This document shows positions 34,254-47,350 of a stretch of 64,000 bases of DNA, in pieces. Each line of letters starts with the position of its first letter. Within the stretch, counting starts at the first letter, position 1. The stretch covers positions 8,136,335-8,200,334 of the forward strand of contig NC_063438.1 in the NCBI RefSeq assembly GCF_020379485.1. Reading direction: 5' to 3'. The position numbers and the translations under genes were made by a program. Origin of the DNA: Brassica napus (Eukaryota > Streptophyta > Magnoliopsida > Brassicales > Brassicaceae). The notes beneath the pieces are model-generated. The model did no database searches and was not told the origin of the DNA. It was given only the letters and a program-made list of their open reading frames with translations.

Positions 34254-36473
34254 TCACCAGAAATCGTTACAAGAACACTGCCCATTTCTGAAATGGTGAA
34301 ACCGATACCGGTCCCTCACTATGATCTCTCTATCATAGAGCTGAGATATCAGCTTAGCAACTGAGTGACAATCTCCACACACCCTCAGATTCTTAATCAC
34401 CCTAATCGCCTTAGGAGCCTCCGTTGATATCAGTCCATAACAAATCGCCAACTTCTCACTATGCAGATTCAGAGACTGCTCCTTCATCTCTTCTTCATCG
34501 ATGATCTGCAGGACCTGAGACATCTCTGGCTCGTAGCCATTCGCTTTCAAACTCTCCATAACCTCGTTTAACTTCCCGTACACCTTCTCACACATCGGGT
34601 GCTCGTTGTCTCCCGAGAGAAACTCGTGGATCGTCCCATCTATCTCAATCGAGCTGCATCCTGGCTCTTTCTTAAGTCCGGTGACTCTCATGTGCTTCCT
34701 CAGCTCAGAAACGCTTTCCCATTTCCCGGACTTCGCGTATATGTTTGATAACAACACGTGTGCGCCGTCGTTCCTAGGTTCGAGCTCAAGCAAACGTGTA
34801 CACGCCCTTTCAGCGAGACTCAGATTGGCGTGGATCTTACAAGCTCCTAGAAGCGCTCCCCAGACAGACGCACTCGGAGGAATCGGCATCGCTTCTATGA
34901 ACTTCACAGCTTTTTCTAGATAACCCGAGCGACCAAGAACGTCAACTATACAAGCGTAATGCTTTTCCTGAGGGACAATACCATAACTCGATTCCATTTC
35001 TTTAAATAATAACTCAGCCTCATCTACCAAACCACTATGACTACAAGCACAGAACACATTGGTGAAAGTCACACCGTTAGGCTTCACATTAGCCTCCTGC
35101 ATTTTATAAAACATATCCAATGCTTCGTTTCCACATCCGTGCATCGCTAAGCCACCAATCATCGCGCTCCACACAAACACATCTCTCCTCTCTACGGAAC
35201 TGAACACCTCACGAGCCTTTTCAAGATCTCCGCATTTAGAGTACATATGAATCAACGCACTCGTAACGTAAAAATTCAACCTAATGCCGTGCTTTTTGAT
35301 GTAGCTATGGATCCATCTACCTAACTCCAGTGCCCCTACCTGCGCACAAGCCGATAAAGTACTCACCAGCGTGATCTGATTCAGCTTTATGTTCTTCTGA
35401 AGCTGCAGCTCATGGAACACTAGAAGCGCCTCGTTAGGCTTACCGTTCTGCTCATAAGCAGATATAAGAGCATTCCAAGCAACTATATCCTTCTTAGGCA
35501 TAGAGTTAAGAACCTCTCTAGCCGCTTCGTAGTCTTCCAAAATCGCATACCCATCAAGCATTGTTGTCCACGTGACGTTATCTCTCTCCTCCATCTTATC
35601 AAACAGCCTCTTCGCGTCCTCTATGCTTCCACACTTGGTGTACATATCAAGCATCGCGTTAGCCAACGTCAAGTTCACGTTCACTCTGTTTTCTTCGATG
35701 TAAGAACAAACCCTCCTCCCGAACTCAAGATTCCGCGTCTTTGCACAAGCGGACAAGACGCCAACCATCGTGACGTGACTCGCCTTAACGTCCTCCGACT
35801 CCATCTTCTTGAAAAGCTCCAAGGCCTTATCTGGAGAGCCCTTCTGCACAAACCCTGTAATCATCGAGTTCCAAGAAACCACGTCCTTTTCTTGAATCGT
35901 GGTAAACACTTTACAAGCAGAATCCAAATCCCCACAGGAGAAGTAACAATGTATCAAAGAATTGGCCACGAAGACGTCGCATCCGACGGCTGATTTAACA
36001 GCCATCCCGTGAAGGGATTGGCCCAGAGATAAAGAAGAAACTTCTGCGGCAGCTTTGATGAGGAAAGGGAAAGTGTACTTGTTGGGACCGAACCGGCTGT
36101 CCGAAACCATGTCCAAGAAGACCGAGATGCTACGGAGAGGGTCTGGTCCCGAAGCGTAAGCGCGGATGAGTGTGTTCCAGGTGAAGGAGTTTGGCTGGGG
36201 AATTTGATCGAACACCTTGCAGGCGTAATCGAGACTCGCGAAGTGGGAGAGGGCGGAGATGGCGAATAGCTTGCTGGCTGAGTAAGGGTCGCTGAAGAGA
36301 CCGGTGCGGACCATTTGGGCGTGGATTTGTTTTAGTTGTCGGAGGTTGGAACATCGGTCGATCAGGGAGATAGTGTGGCTGGAGCGGTCGTTATTGGCCG
36401 TTGGTTGATTGGGATTGGAGAAGGTCGGGTGACGTGGCAGTGAGAGAGGTTGTGCTGTGGAGAAGCTAGCCAT
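34254..36473 (-). CDS. OTP81: PLS-class PPR protein with E and DYW domains, plastid RNA-editing factor OTP81
   Basis: DYW-type PPR proteins bind one RNA site and deaminate C to U. Arabidopsis OTP81 (At2g29760) is needed for editing in the plastid rps12 intron. This intronless frame of 739 residues matches the Arabidopsis length (738 by memory). Residues 1-35 are Ser/Thr/Pro-rich and acidic-poor, as a chloroplast transit peptide. About 17 PLS-type repeats follow ([67 protein letters not shown]). The C-terminal DYW domain keeps the deaminase signature: HSE at 671-673 and CGDC at 699-702. It ends DFW instead of DYW. The ATG gives [16 protein letters not shown], the expected N-terminus. It looks intact. 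Confidence 0.95.
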   Translation of the reverse strand: MASFSTAQPLSLPRHPTFSNPNQPTANNDRSSHTISLIDRCSNLRQLKQIHAQMVRTGLFSDPYSASKLFAISALSHFASLDYACKVFDQIPQPNSFTWNTLIRAYASGPDPLRSISVFLDMVSDSRFGPNKYTFPFLIKAAAEVSSLSLGQSLHGMAVKSAVGCDVFVANSLIHCYFSCGDLDSACKVFTTIQEKDVVSWNSMITGFVQKGSPDKALELFKKMESEDVKASHVTMVGVLSACAKTRNLEFGRRVCSYIEENRVNVNLTLANAMLDMYTKCGSIEDAKRLFDKMEERDNVTWTTMLDGYAILEDYEAAREVLNSMPKKDIVAWNALISAYEQNGKPNEALLVFHELQLQKNIKLNQITLVSTLSACAQVGALELGRWIHSYIKKHGIRLNFYVTSALIHMYSKCGDLEKAREVFSSVERRDVFVWSAMIGGLAMHGCGNEALDMFYKMQEANVKPNGVTFTNVFCACSHSGLVDEAELLFKEMESSYGIVPQEKHYACIVDVLGRSGYLEKAVKFIEAMPIPPSASVWGALLGACKIHANLSLAERACTRLLELEPRNDGAHVLLSNIYAKSGKWESVSELRKHMRVTGLKKEPGCSSIEIDGTIHEFLSGDNEHPMCEKVYGKLNEVMESLKANGYEPEMSQVLQIIDEEEMKEQSLNLHSEKLAICYGLISTEAPKAIRVIKNLRVCGDCHSVAKLISQLYDREIIVRDRYRFHHFRNGQCSCNDFW

Positions 36474-36519
36474 TGCTTCGTCTCTCTTTGTAACTCCTTT
36501 TGGGTACTAATCCCTCTAA

Positions 36520-36987
36520 TCCCTTATATATTAAAGGGAGAAACATCGTAATAAATGTATTCACACTATAATAGATATGTGGCAGCCTCACGATAATTTG
36601 ATAATAAATATGCTAATGCGTTCACACTATATTCATAAATGTGTTTACACTATATACTTTATATTTTTAATATAAAACTCATATGCACGGTTCCAATAAA
36701 ACTTTGGATTTTTCGTTTCGAATCAAAACAAATAACGAATCAAAATCTAAACTATATATATATTATTTTTATTGTTTACGGATAAAGTCAGGCAAAATAT
36801 TTCTAAATTTTGTTTCCATTTGTTATCCGTTTTGATTTGAACCAAAAAATATGGATATCTGTAACTCTACGAAGCAAATCAGTTACTAAAATATAATTAA
36901 AAAAAAAACAAATCACAAATTCCAATATTTTTAGGAACGGATATCAAATTCGATCTGTTATATGCATATATGTACATATATGTACAG

Positions 36988-37036
<49 letters not shown>

Positions 37037-37968
37037 ATATATATTATAGTTTATATAAGTTTACAATATTTTATGAATTAAATTTATTATAATAGGTATT
37101 AAAGTTTAGAAAGTTAAATAATATTTTATTTTGTAAAAAAATGTTATTATTAAATTTTCAATTATTTTATAAAATTTATTTTATTTACAGATCAAATAGG
37201 ATATTCTTTAAAATTCTAAATCATTTCGGTTATCAGAGTCACCGACTATCTAGGTGGCTAAAGATTGAATCGACTTGAATGCCTCCAAATACCCAGATAT
37301 TCGATATGTGCACACCTCTATTTACGGATACAATTGATTTTTCTTTATATGGAAAAAATTCACTAATGTCAAGGCCTTTTTAATTTTTAATTAATTTTAA
37401 TTTTATCTTTCATGTATTATTTAGAACAAAAATGTCATTTAATATTAATTAACAATATCTTTATATATTTGTCATTTATTCTTATATACTTTTACATACA
37501 CATACATATGCACATTGATGTGAGCACCTTATAAGTATTTACCACCACTGAAGTATCTATTTTTTTTTGGAAGTTGAAATATTTTTTTTCTTAATGCTTC
37601 TTCCACTACCGACCAAATTGTAGTGAAATGATTTGTCTTAATAGTTTTTTTTTTTCTTGAACTATTATCCGCTTACAAACTATGATATACAACTATTAGT
37701 TCGACATGACGATTATCTTAAATTTATAACATGAAAATAAACAAATAATAGTAATTTTTGGTTTTTTCTAAAAAACTAAAAAAATCAAACATTCTAACAA
37801 AACAAACCAAAATAAAATATTAATTTAAAATAATGGTTATATTTTAGGAGAAACCAAAAAATAACTTAAAACCGAACCGATATCCAGATTAAACAAATTT
37901 AATGTGTTTTTATTAAAAATAACAAAATAAATAATCACATTCCGTGCAAGGCGCAGGTTATTACCTAG
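36520..37968 (+). mobile_element. Helitron, family 1 copy A
   Basis: A 1449-bp non-autonomous element starting TCCCTTATATATTAAAGGG after host A (36519) and ending with hairpin CCGTGCAAGGCGCAGG, then TTATTACCTAG. It contains a long (TA)n run near 36997-37034. Copy B at 52516-53952 has the same ends and interior. The base after CTAG is T37969, which is the first base of the next Helitron. Confidence 0.85.
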
Positions 37969-39654
37969 TCTATATTATTAAAACTGAAGTACACTTTAGT
38001 AATGTTTGGAAACATGAATAGTACTATAACTGAAAATTATTTGGAAACGAAGATAGCAATACTACATTAATTGTATTTCCATATTTCACTCATATTAATT
38101 ATATTGTCTTAACAATATTTCACATCATTAATTATATTACCATAATAATAATAGTGTAGATTTTATTTAGTAGTTAATCAATATTAGTTTTGTGTCAATT
38201 ATAAAATCAAAAAAGTAAAATAACTGAGTTTTGCATAAGGTTAAGCGTTTGTTTTAATTTGTTTTACTATAACATTTTTTTTTCAATCAGTGGAAAATTA
38301 CGTAGCCAAAAATATAATTCAAAAACATGTTTAGTGAATAAAATCATAACTTAAATCAAAATAATAAAAATGAATTACATTCATTGTCACTTAATTTTTC
38401 ACTCAATATAATTGCTTACTAAATAAAAAAAACTCTTTCAGTTTCACTTAATTTACCAAAACACATAAAAATATCATTTATATTAGTTTATAAAATCAGT
38501 TAGGCATGAACACTAAATATCCACTTAGGTACGAGTCGTTCCTTTCGGGTATCGTTTTATTTTGTTTTAAAAATACTCACTCCTTGAATATTATAAATTT
38601 ATGTATAGGTTTTGAGTTGAATCCTTTTGAGTCTGGATGAGTTTGGTTCTAAGGTATATGACCCTAAAATATCTAAATAACCAATGTATTTGAAACGGGT
38701 TTGGATATTTGTACCAAAAATAACCATATTATCTGATTCGATCCGGATCTTTTGAATACAATTAGTTATATTACGACATATCTAAAATATAAAACACTAA
38801 TTATGAAAAACAAATATTAATGTATAAAAATATAAGTATAGTTTTATTTTAGTAATTTCATTAATTATATTACTTTAACAATATATCACATCATTAATTA
38901 TATTTACCGTAAAAGTAATAATGTAGATTTTTATTTATTAGTTAATCAATATTAACTTTGTGCAATTATAAAAAAAATAAAAATGTAAGATAACCGAGTT
39001 TTGCATATGGTTAATAGTTTGGTTTAATATGTTTTACTAAAACTTTCTTTTGTCTTAGTTCCAATTGGTGAAAAATTACATTGCAAAACACATAATTCAA
39101 AGGCATAGTTTATATGAACAAGATAATAATTTAAATCAAAATAATTAAAAAGTATTACATTTATTATCACTTAATGTTTCACTTCATATAACTATTTTAT
39201 TAAATAAAAAATTCTTTCTATTTTTCTTATTTTTGCCAAATATATAGAAAGAGTTTCCTTTTTAATCTATTTGCAAAATCAGTTAAGTATGGACATTCGG
39301 ATACTCATTGAGGTACAAGTTGTTTCTTTCGGGATTAATTTTTTTGGATTTTTAAATTAGGCGCCACTTGGATATTATAAATTTATGTATGATGCTTGAG
39401 TTGGATCCTCTCGGGTCTGAATGATTTTGATTTTGATGTGTAGAAATATAAAAATATTTAATTAACCAATGTATCTGAAAAGAGTGTATATTTGTACCAA
39501 AAATAATCTTATTACCCGATTCAATCCAAATATTTTGAATACAATTAGTTATACGACGACACATCTTAAATATATAACACTAATGATAAAATAACAAATA
39601 ATTTATAAAACCGTAAAAATTAACACCCGCACTGGCGTGCAGGTCAATCTCTAG
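37969..39654 (+). mobile_element. Helitron directly abutting the previous one, with internal duplication
   Basis: A 1686-bp element starting TCTATATTATTAAAACTG and ending CACCCGCACTGGCGTGCAGG ... CTAG, followed by host T39655. Its interior contains two diverged copies of a roughly 780-bp segment (about 38090-38830 and 38865-39600). They share landmarks such as AGTTAATCAATATTA and GAGTTTTGCATA-GGTTAA, and both end with a GAGGTACAAG-type block. No Rep/helicase coding is present. Confidence 0.8.
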
Positions 39655-39655
39655 T

Positions 39656-40598
39656 TAATAATTATAGAGCAGAACTAGGCCTGCAATTTCGGTTAACGGA
39701 ACACAACCGAACCGATTTTTTGGTTATCCTTTAGGTTACCGTATGGCACCAAAAATGTGGTTCAGTTTGGTTGTTGATTCATTTCAGTTTTAGCCTTTTA
39801 GGTTTCAAGACCAAGATTAACAATATTTTTTTTTGTTTTTAAATTCGGTTTAATTTTCCTTTAAAAAATCGTTTTAATTTTGATATTTTCATAAAATATG
39901 GATAATTCAGTTATGTTCAATGGGTTTATTTAAATTTATATATTGGTGCATATACAAATATTTTGCAGTCATGAATGGTAAATGAGCTTTGAAGTATTTG
40001 AAATAGGCTTTTTTAATACTTAACATGCGCATTTTTTTTTGATTAATAATTAACTGCACAGATTAGAAATATAAAAATCAACATATTATGAACGATCACA
40101 AAATTAATGGTTACTGTCTATTTTTTAATAATTGACTAATTTAATTATTTTAAGCAATCAATAGTTGGTAAGGGAATAAATATGTGTATTAATAGTTGGG
40201 TATTAAATATGTAAATTGATTGAGGAATAAAAAACTAAGATTTCTTAATGATCCATATAAAGTTTTAAGTTAAAAGAGCATCTAAATAGAACATTACAAA
40301 TAATTAATTAAAGAGAGGTATATTAGAAAGAAAAAAAAAGAAATGACTAGATAAAACATTTTGAACTTAAGAGTATAACAAATTTTGATTAGGTAATGTT
40401 ACGATCCATAGGTGTTATTAGATCGGTCTTATTAGATCCCTTCATTGTCTCTGTAATTGAATCTCTAGTGATGTTAAAATCTTTGTATTCATGTTATTGA
40501 TGAACAAAAAAGTTGAAGTTGAGCAAAAATAAATAAATAATATCAAGTCTAGGATGAAGAATGGTTTCATATTTTATCGAATAGAGTCTAAACCAAGA
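39656..40598. other. AT-rich spacer with CCGAACC-type words
   Basis: Words such as CAACCGAACCGA and TTTTAGGTTTC near 39690-39800 suggest a decayed copy of the repeat seen at 15696. No borders could be found. No gene. Confidence 0.4.
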
Positions 40599-40599
40599 A

Positions 40600-42542
40600 T
40601 CTTATATATTAAAACAAAAGTCAAGACTTTTTTCATGTGTGATATTTCATTTTGGACCATCTATTAAAAATTCATTACATTCAATTTCTTTATCATTAAT
40701 GTATATTAATATCACCTTAAACCCCACAGCTCTACTATTAAACAGCAAACAATCGTTTATATATTTTATTCTATGTCAAATAAATTAAGATCATTATCCC
40801 AGTTTATATGACTATAAGCATACATGAATAGAAGTATGTTTCCTAACGTCAACTTTTACTCTGTGCTCTATGTCATATTTCATGTTTATATTTGTCCTTT
40901 TCATGGTGAACAAAATTTTTTTTTGTCCTTTTCCTGTGTTTACACATATGCTTTAAACAAATTTCTATGAACATAAATAACTTCTGTTCATATTTGCACC
41001 ATGTACATGTATTGGGATATTAGTATTGAACATGTTTCTTCCATAAATTGCAGTCATATTTACACGATGATGTGTATTGTTCATCAATTTCTTCCAAAAA
41101 ATCATATTGCTCGATTCATATTGCTCGATTCATATTGCTCGATTCATATTTTCTGTCCGTGGATGTAAATGCAGAAGAAAGTTTAACAACTAATAAAATT
41201 ATAATGGTTAATGACTTGAACATGAACATTTCTATCGTTTTTAATTATACTTTTACTTTATAAACCAAACACAGTAAGCATTTGGAGAAGATGATGATGG
41301 TACAGTTCAACTAAAATTGGATATAAAATAATTCATAAATTTGCATAATTTTATTCAGTTAAAATTAACATATTTATTAGAATCATAATTTATTTTTCAC
41401 AAAATATGGGTTTGTATATTTAACTAAAACGTTTTTTAACCTACGTTTAAAATCGTAAAGTTAAAATCCAAGAATATCGTGATTGTAACTATATTTGAAA
41501 AAAAAATATTATCAAAATTAAATAAAATAATTCAGATATTACGAAAATATGGTTTAAAGAAAATCTTTCAAAGAAATATTGTTCACAAAATATGGATATA
41601 TTTAGTTAACTAAAATATTTTTTCCTACATTTAAAAGTCGGATAATTGTAAACCAATCATATCATGATTATATCCATATTTGAAAAACTATTATATTAAT
41701 TTAGTTGAATATTATTCTAGGCCTTGATCCGCACAACCGGGTTATTATTTTCATTTTTACAGACAAACTTATGTATTTTACGTGATTAACTGCATATAAT
41801 TTTAATATTTACCATATTACTAATTGATTTTTTAAAACACAACAATTTTATAGTTCATATGCACTAATTTAATTTATTTGTTTTTATTTTCAGTAATAGC
41901 ATATTTTAAATCATGATACACAATTCTAAATTGAAAAATGTTATTGGTCAAGGATCAAAATTCTAATTGAAAAGTATTATATTAAATTATTATCGCAAAT
42001 TTAATATAAAATTTTATCTGAGTTTAGTTATAATTAAAAAAATTATTAGATATTTTAAAAGTTTATATTAGTTAAAATGAAATATAAATTTAATTTTTAA
42101 ATAAACATGAAATTAACAAAATATTTCGAAGTTTTGTTTAAGTGAAAAATAAAATATACCTTTATTTTACAAAAGTATGAAATTTATTAAATATTTAAAA
42201 GGTTTATTTAATGAAAAAATGAAATATATATTTATATTGTAAATAAAAAGATATGAAAAGAATTTATCTGGATACAATTTGAGAGAAAATATAGGAAAAT
42301 CTATTTGATTTGTTTATTTTAGAATAATTCAAATTATACAAAAAATAATTTAAACTACTTTCTAAAGGAAGATTCAAATAAAAAATCACACATGAATTAA
42401 GTCATGTGAATTTGAAATAATTAATTGAATAAAACAAACAAGCTATAAAATTTAGGCATTTGAAAAATAATATAGATAATTAAATATACATATAAGTAAA
42501 AATGAAATAAACACCCGCACTGTCGTGCGGGTCAAACTCTAG
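40600..42542 (+). mobile_element. Helitron, family 2
   Basis: A 1943-bp element starting TCTTATATATTAAAACAAAA after host A40599 and ending ACACCCGCACTGTCGTGCGGG ... CTAG, then host T42543. Its first 60 bp resemble those of the element at 59238 (AGTCA-GACTT, CATGTGTGAT, TTTGGACCAT). It contains three direct units of ATTGCTCGATTCAT near 41106-41150 and two diverged copies of a roughly 190-bp block around 41395 and 41580. A second hairpin-like word at about 41735 (ATCCGCACAACCGGGTT) may mark an internal, decayed 3' end. Confidence 0.8.
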
Positions 42543-43539
42543 TGATAAACAATATGTGTGCTTAAACAGGTGTAGTAAAATGATTGATGACCTATCTATA
42601 AATGATTCCCGATATCGTGATATCGTGCGAGTGAAACCAAAGCACAGAAAAAGGTCATGTGATGATTGCATGGTCGGTTAAACATGAATTTCGAGTCTCC
42701 GGAAAATTAACACACGACATGTTGCATGAGATGGGAACTACAGGCCGAGTGAACGGACGTGGTGGTCCATTAGTTTGATTACAAAGAAACTTGATATCTG
42801 GATTGCTTAAAAAGCATTTCGGATCCTAGAGACTAAAACAAGGCCCCAAAATCAAAGAATCTAACCTAACCCATTATTAAGGACTACAATTTATAATTTA
42901 ATTGGAGAAACAAGCAACAACAATATAGTTCGTAGGTCCAAACTCTTCTTATACCACAAGAAAAACTTGACGACAAGGAAAATACCATTTAGAAAATATT
43001 TGCCGAAGACAAACCCGATAAATGACAATGGAGGAGGCATGCAAGACTAACACATGTGCTAGATGAGAGATCTTCGTTGAAATTGAAACAAGAAAACCAC
43101 GCAGGTGAGCACTTAAAGAACGCAAAGGAGCTGATGCTAGCTGTGAGCATGGAAAGACTATAGTCAAGCGCATGCAGTAGTTTATTCCCGAATCCGGCCA
43201 CGAAACAAAGGAAAACCTCAAAGGATAAGAAGAGGCCACAGTGAAGCCAAAAGAATGACCCGAAATTTTAAGAAAGGAGTTGAGATATATTAAAATATAT
43301 ATCTAACATTTAAATTTTCATCGATTTGAATTTTCAAATTGAAAGTTCATCTCTAGTAATATTAAAAATATATATCTAACATTTTCATTAGTACAGAAAA
43401 ATTTTAAACACATGAACAGACAATTAATATACATAGAACCTATGAAGACTTAGTTTTTCAGGTTGCTTGCTTTCTAATTTAATATACATAAAATCGACAA
43501 TCAGCAGGTTGAAAATATGATAGACTTGCATGGACTACA
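42543..43539. other. Unassigned spacer
   Basis: More balanced composition at 42930-43260, where two overlapping minus-strand frames (96 and 70 codons) occur without known similarity. This could be a transcript-derived remnant. Confidence 0.4.
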
Positions 43540-43905
43540 TAGTTTTATGAGATTTGAGAAATTGCACTCTCTGCCCATAGCTTTAGGCGTAATTAGGTAA
43601 CTACCATTATGTACTATTAAGTATTGTTCAGCAAAATAGAAATACAATTATGCCCCTATCAAATGAATCCTTGCTGTACGATCTAAAAGATTATGCAATC
43701 CATAGGTGAAGATATTATAAGATTTGTGTATCATAATCCATATCCTCTTGTCAGAAGAATTGAATCTTCAAAAATATTTTCTTTTACAGATCTTGCTTTC
43801 AAATCCGAACTCATGTGGAGGGTTTTTATCCATATTCAATCCTTTTTAAATTCAGTTTCTGAATATTTCTTATTTTCAGTCCGTCTGTGTAAAGTGGCTT
43901 CGGAT

Positions 43906-44209
43906 CCAAATGGAAAATTTAACAGAGGTGGAACCTTCGCTTGCAATACCGGAGAGGATGTTTGCATTTGGCGAAGAACTCGTTGGTGTGAGAGTCACCC
44001 CTTACCACAATCCGTTTGCAATCAGTAAGATAATCCGTGCTCTGGAAGATGATGAAGTCGATGTTCTGCGGCGTCCCCGCTAGGAAAGCTTGTAGAGATT
44101 GCAGAGGAACCAACATTCTCTGGACGTTTTGGCAGATATATTATATCACTTGTATTTGGCAGAGAAACCGTTTTTCCTGCTTCACTTGTATTTCCTTACC
44201 ATTGTGAAA
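43906..44209 (+). pseudogene. DUF1985-like gene fragment with frameshift
   Basis: An ATG-led frame with IPERMFAFGEELVGVRVTPY and ALEDDEVDVLRR resembles the N-terminal part of DUF1985-containing proteins, which in Brassicaceae often belong to transposons with Ulp1 proteases. It stops at about 44085. The similarity continues immediately in another frame (GKLVEIAEEPTFSGRFGRY), so a one-base loss or gain broke it. The rest of the domain is absent. Confidence 0.5.
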
Positions 44210-45090
44210 GTTAACCAAGTAATGGCATTTGGGTTGATTAAATCCAAATGATTTTGGGTTTAGATTTAAACCATTTAGTGATTAGATATAAAGGATTGTG
44301 CGTTTAATCTCTACTGCTATTTACAGTTATTGTTTTGGACAACAGTCATTTTTTTTAACATTGTAAAAGTGAACAGTGCAAAGGCATTTGGGTTGATTGA
44401 TACAGAAGGATTTAGGATTTAGATTTGAACCATTTAGGGAGTAGATAGGAAGGGTTGGGCGTTTAATCTATAGTGAATTTGGTTAATGGTTTTCAGTTAG
44501 TAATTGGGAAGGTTATTTTAAAAAAAAAACAATAAGATATGTAATTGCCTTGATATTATTATTGGTAACCGGTTAGATAACTTTGAAAATAGGGATATAA
44601 ATACCCGTTGACCAGATATAATTATAAATAACCGGATAGAAGAATTTAAATACGGTTATTGTTGTGGTGAACTGGTTTTTACTTACCAGTATGAAAGGAA
44701 ACCGTGTGAAGCCATTTGGGTTGATTGAGCCTGAAGAGTTTTGGGTTTAGATTTGAACCATTTAGGGATTAGATATGAAAGGTTGGGCGTTTAATCTGTA
44801 TTGATTTTGGTTAATGGTTTGGTGTTAGTAAGTTAAATGGTAGCAATTTTTTTTTGGATCCACATATCTTATTGCCCTGATATGATTATACGTAACCGGT
44901 TAGATAGCGAAATACGGTTATAAATAATTGTTGACCAGATATAATTATTTGTAACTGGTTAGAAAACTTAAAATACGGTTATTTTCTGGTAAACTGGTAT
45001 GTAATTACCATTGTCAAAGGAAACCGTATAAAGGCATTTGGGTTGATTGAAACCGAAGGGTTTACGGTATAGATTTGAACCATTTATGGA
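44209..45090 (+). repeat. Four diverged repeat units inside the MULE
   Basis: Units begin near 44209, 44368, 44688 and 45012 and share GGCATTTGGGTTGATT, then GATTTGAACCATTTAG and, in the first three, GCGTTTAATC. Spacings are about 160, 320 and 324 bp, so the longer spacers may be double units. The spacers share ATACGGTTAT and AACCGGTTAGA words. Non-coding. Confidence 0.75.
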
Positions 45091-45593
45091 TCTGAGAATG
45101 ACTCTCTGGTTACTTGATTTTATAGAGTCGAAGAGAAAGAAGCTTAAACCTCTCTCTTGCTTATATTTTTTTGTATGTAAAATCGGCAAATCTTAAGCGT
45201 GGATACGTTATTTAATGCGCTGCTTTGCTCAAAAAATATATGGTCCAGATTTAAGTTTGCCTAGAAAATCTAAAAAATATATTTACCAAATCTATTGCAA
45301 ATCTACGAAATACAGCCTAAGATCCTAGAGGACTATAACAAAACTTATCTATCAGATTTGCAAAAGGACAGATATGTATATTCACTCCACTTCAATTTAC
45401 TATTTGGCATTCTCATCGCATATACCTAATTTGGCCATTCTTTTTGTATTTTTGGCCAATTGACTCTAGTTTTATTAGTTTATGTGGATGTCACTAAATA
45501 TTTAAATACTTAAATCTTTATACCATAACCAAATAGTTTCGCAACCCCAAAACTATATCCATACATTCTCAATTTAGAAAATTATGTATTAAA

Positions 45594-46207
45594 TCTATAC
45601 TATTAAAGCAGGATCCTATTGTCATAATTACCTTAGGGACATGTTTCCTTCACTAACATTGCATGTTTCATTAAGGACAATTAAGTAATATTAATAACAA
45701 ATCTATATTGGGTCATTATTTTTGGATCCAGCCCAAATCAAATATCTCTTGGGCCATTTGGGCCTATTAAAAAATCAGATTCAATTCTCACTTTTTTTTT
45801 CCTTTAGGTCATTGAGTCCAAGTTCAAATAATTTTTTTTTCAACTATTTTTAATTATTATTTTTTTCTTTTCTTAATATAATTTAAGCATTCATAAAAAT
45901 AATTGAATTTTTTTATTGAAAAGTATAAATATTTATTAAAAGTATATAATTTTTTAATTAAAATATTAACCCCATAGTAAAATTAATTTATCAGAGTTAT
46001 ACCAACTTAATTCATTAAAAATAAAGTTTAATTTTTTTTAACATAAATAGTCATTTAAAATGAAATACGATAAATAAAGATAAAAATTTTAAGTCTTTTA
46101 TAAAATAAAACACAAATATATGAAAATGTGACATTTACTAAATATTTGTCAATTGAAAAAAAAAACAAAAATAAACCCGCGCTTTGAAAGCGCGGGTCAA
46201 AATCTAG
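45594..46207 (+). mobile_element. Small Helitron, 614 bp
   Basis: Starts TCTATACTATTAAAGCAGG after host A45593 and ends with a perfect hairpin CCCGCGCTTTGAAAGCGCGGG, spacer TCAAAAT and CTAG, then host T46208. These are textbook Helitron ends in Brassicaceae. Interior AT-rich, non-coding. Confidence 0.9.
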
Positions 46208-46208
46208 T

Positions 46209-47350
46209 TAGAAAATTATAATTAATGCTTAAATTTAGGATTACTTAGTACTTCATTAGCATTTAGGTGTAGATAAGTTGTAGTTTTAAGAGTTAGTTCT
46301 AAAATATATTCCAATTTTAATAAAATACAATTTTAGAGCTAACCATTAAAACTACAATGTAATTACTTCTGTGACATTTAAGTATTATGTTTAAATATTA
46401 TTAAATTTATGTTAAGAGATTTAATTTTACATATTTATTACTAATAATGTTCTTAGGCAGACGCCATCTAGGACATGTGATGGAGGTAGGGATAGGTATT
46501 TCAGTTTAATTACGGATTCAGTTTGGTGGATTATTTGGTCTAAGAAAACTTTAACCAAAGTCAACCAATATTAGTTGGGTTTGGTTTATTTTCGGTTTGG
46601 TTCAGTTTTAGTTCAGTTCGGTTTTAATTTTAGTTTGGTTTGTGTTTGATTTAATTGGTTTTGTTTTTATTTTTCAATTCCATAGAGTTGATTTTTTTTA
46701 GTTTTGTTCTAATTCAATTACAAAAATATAATTTGTAAAAATATAAACAAATCTTTATTTGAGATTAAACCATTATTTTCTTTATTTTTAAACGTAAAAC
46801 CACACGTCACAATAAATATGTAGAAGATGTAATCCAATTTTTTCTATATAATTATCTTCATATCTAATATAAATATCATAAATAATTTTTCAGTTTTGAT
46901 GTTAATGTATGAGATTCATATTCTTTTATTTTATTTTTAGTTTTGTTTATTCTAATCATTTTGAAGTAAAATGTGTATAATTATGTTTAGTTGTTTAAGC
47001 TAAATGGTTAAATATATTAGATATTAATATTATTAGTATATTTAATTAATCTAATTAAAAAAATATTTCGGTCTTTTTGGTCTTGGTTTGATTTAAAACC
47101 AACCAAACCGAACCATCTGGATTGATAAAATTTTGAATTAAATGGTTTAGACATATACTTTGGTTTGGTTAGGATTTATTTGGTTCGGTTCGGGTTATCT
47201 CGTAGAATTACTACCCGAGCACCCGTCTTGTTCCTCAAGTCGCTTTGATCCAAGCTCTTATATCTCCATCGACCAGGAGGAAAAGAACAAATCGGAAAAG
47301 ATCGAAGTAACTCAAAAACAACTTTTGTCTCGCGAAAAACAGATCTGAAG
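46209..47350. other. Spacer and upstream region of the proteasome gene
   Basis: 46480-47210 is rich in TTTGGTTCGGTTT-type words, a decayed plant repeat like that at 15696, ending about 140 bp before the ATG. The promoter of the proteasome gene is therefore short or shared with repeat DNA. No other gene. Confidence 0.45.

Larger units (their letters stand above)
43549..45466 (+). mobile_element. Mutator-like element carrying a DUF1985-like fragment and a repeat array
   Basis: A 1918-bp segment bracketed by a perfect 9-bp repeat TAGTTTTAT at 43540-43548 and 45467-45475. The left end reads GAGATTTGAGAAATTGCAC and the reversed right end reads GAGTCAATTGGCC, so inverted similarity is weak, as in Brassicaceae MULEs with poor or absent terminal repeats. 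Inside lie a broken gene fragment (43906-44209) and four repeat units (44209-45090). MULEs carrying DUF1985/Ulp1-type genes are known in this family, which supports the assignment. Confidence 0.55.
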
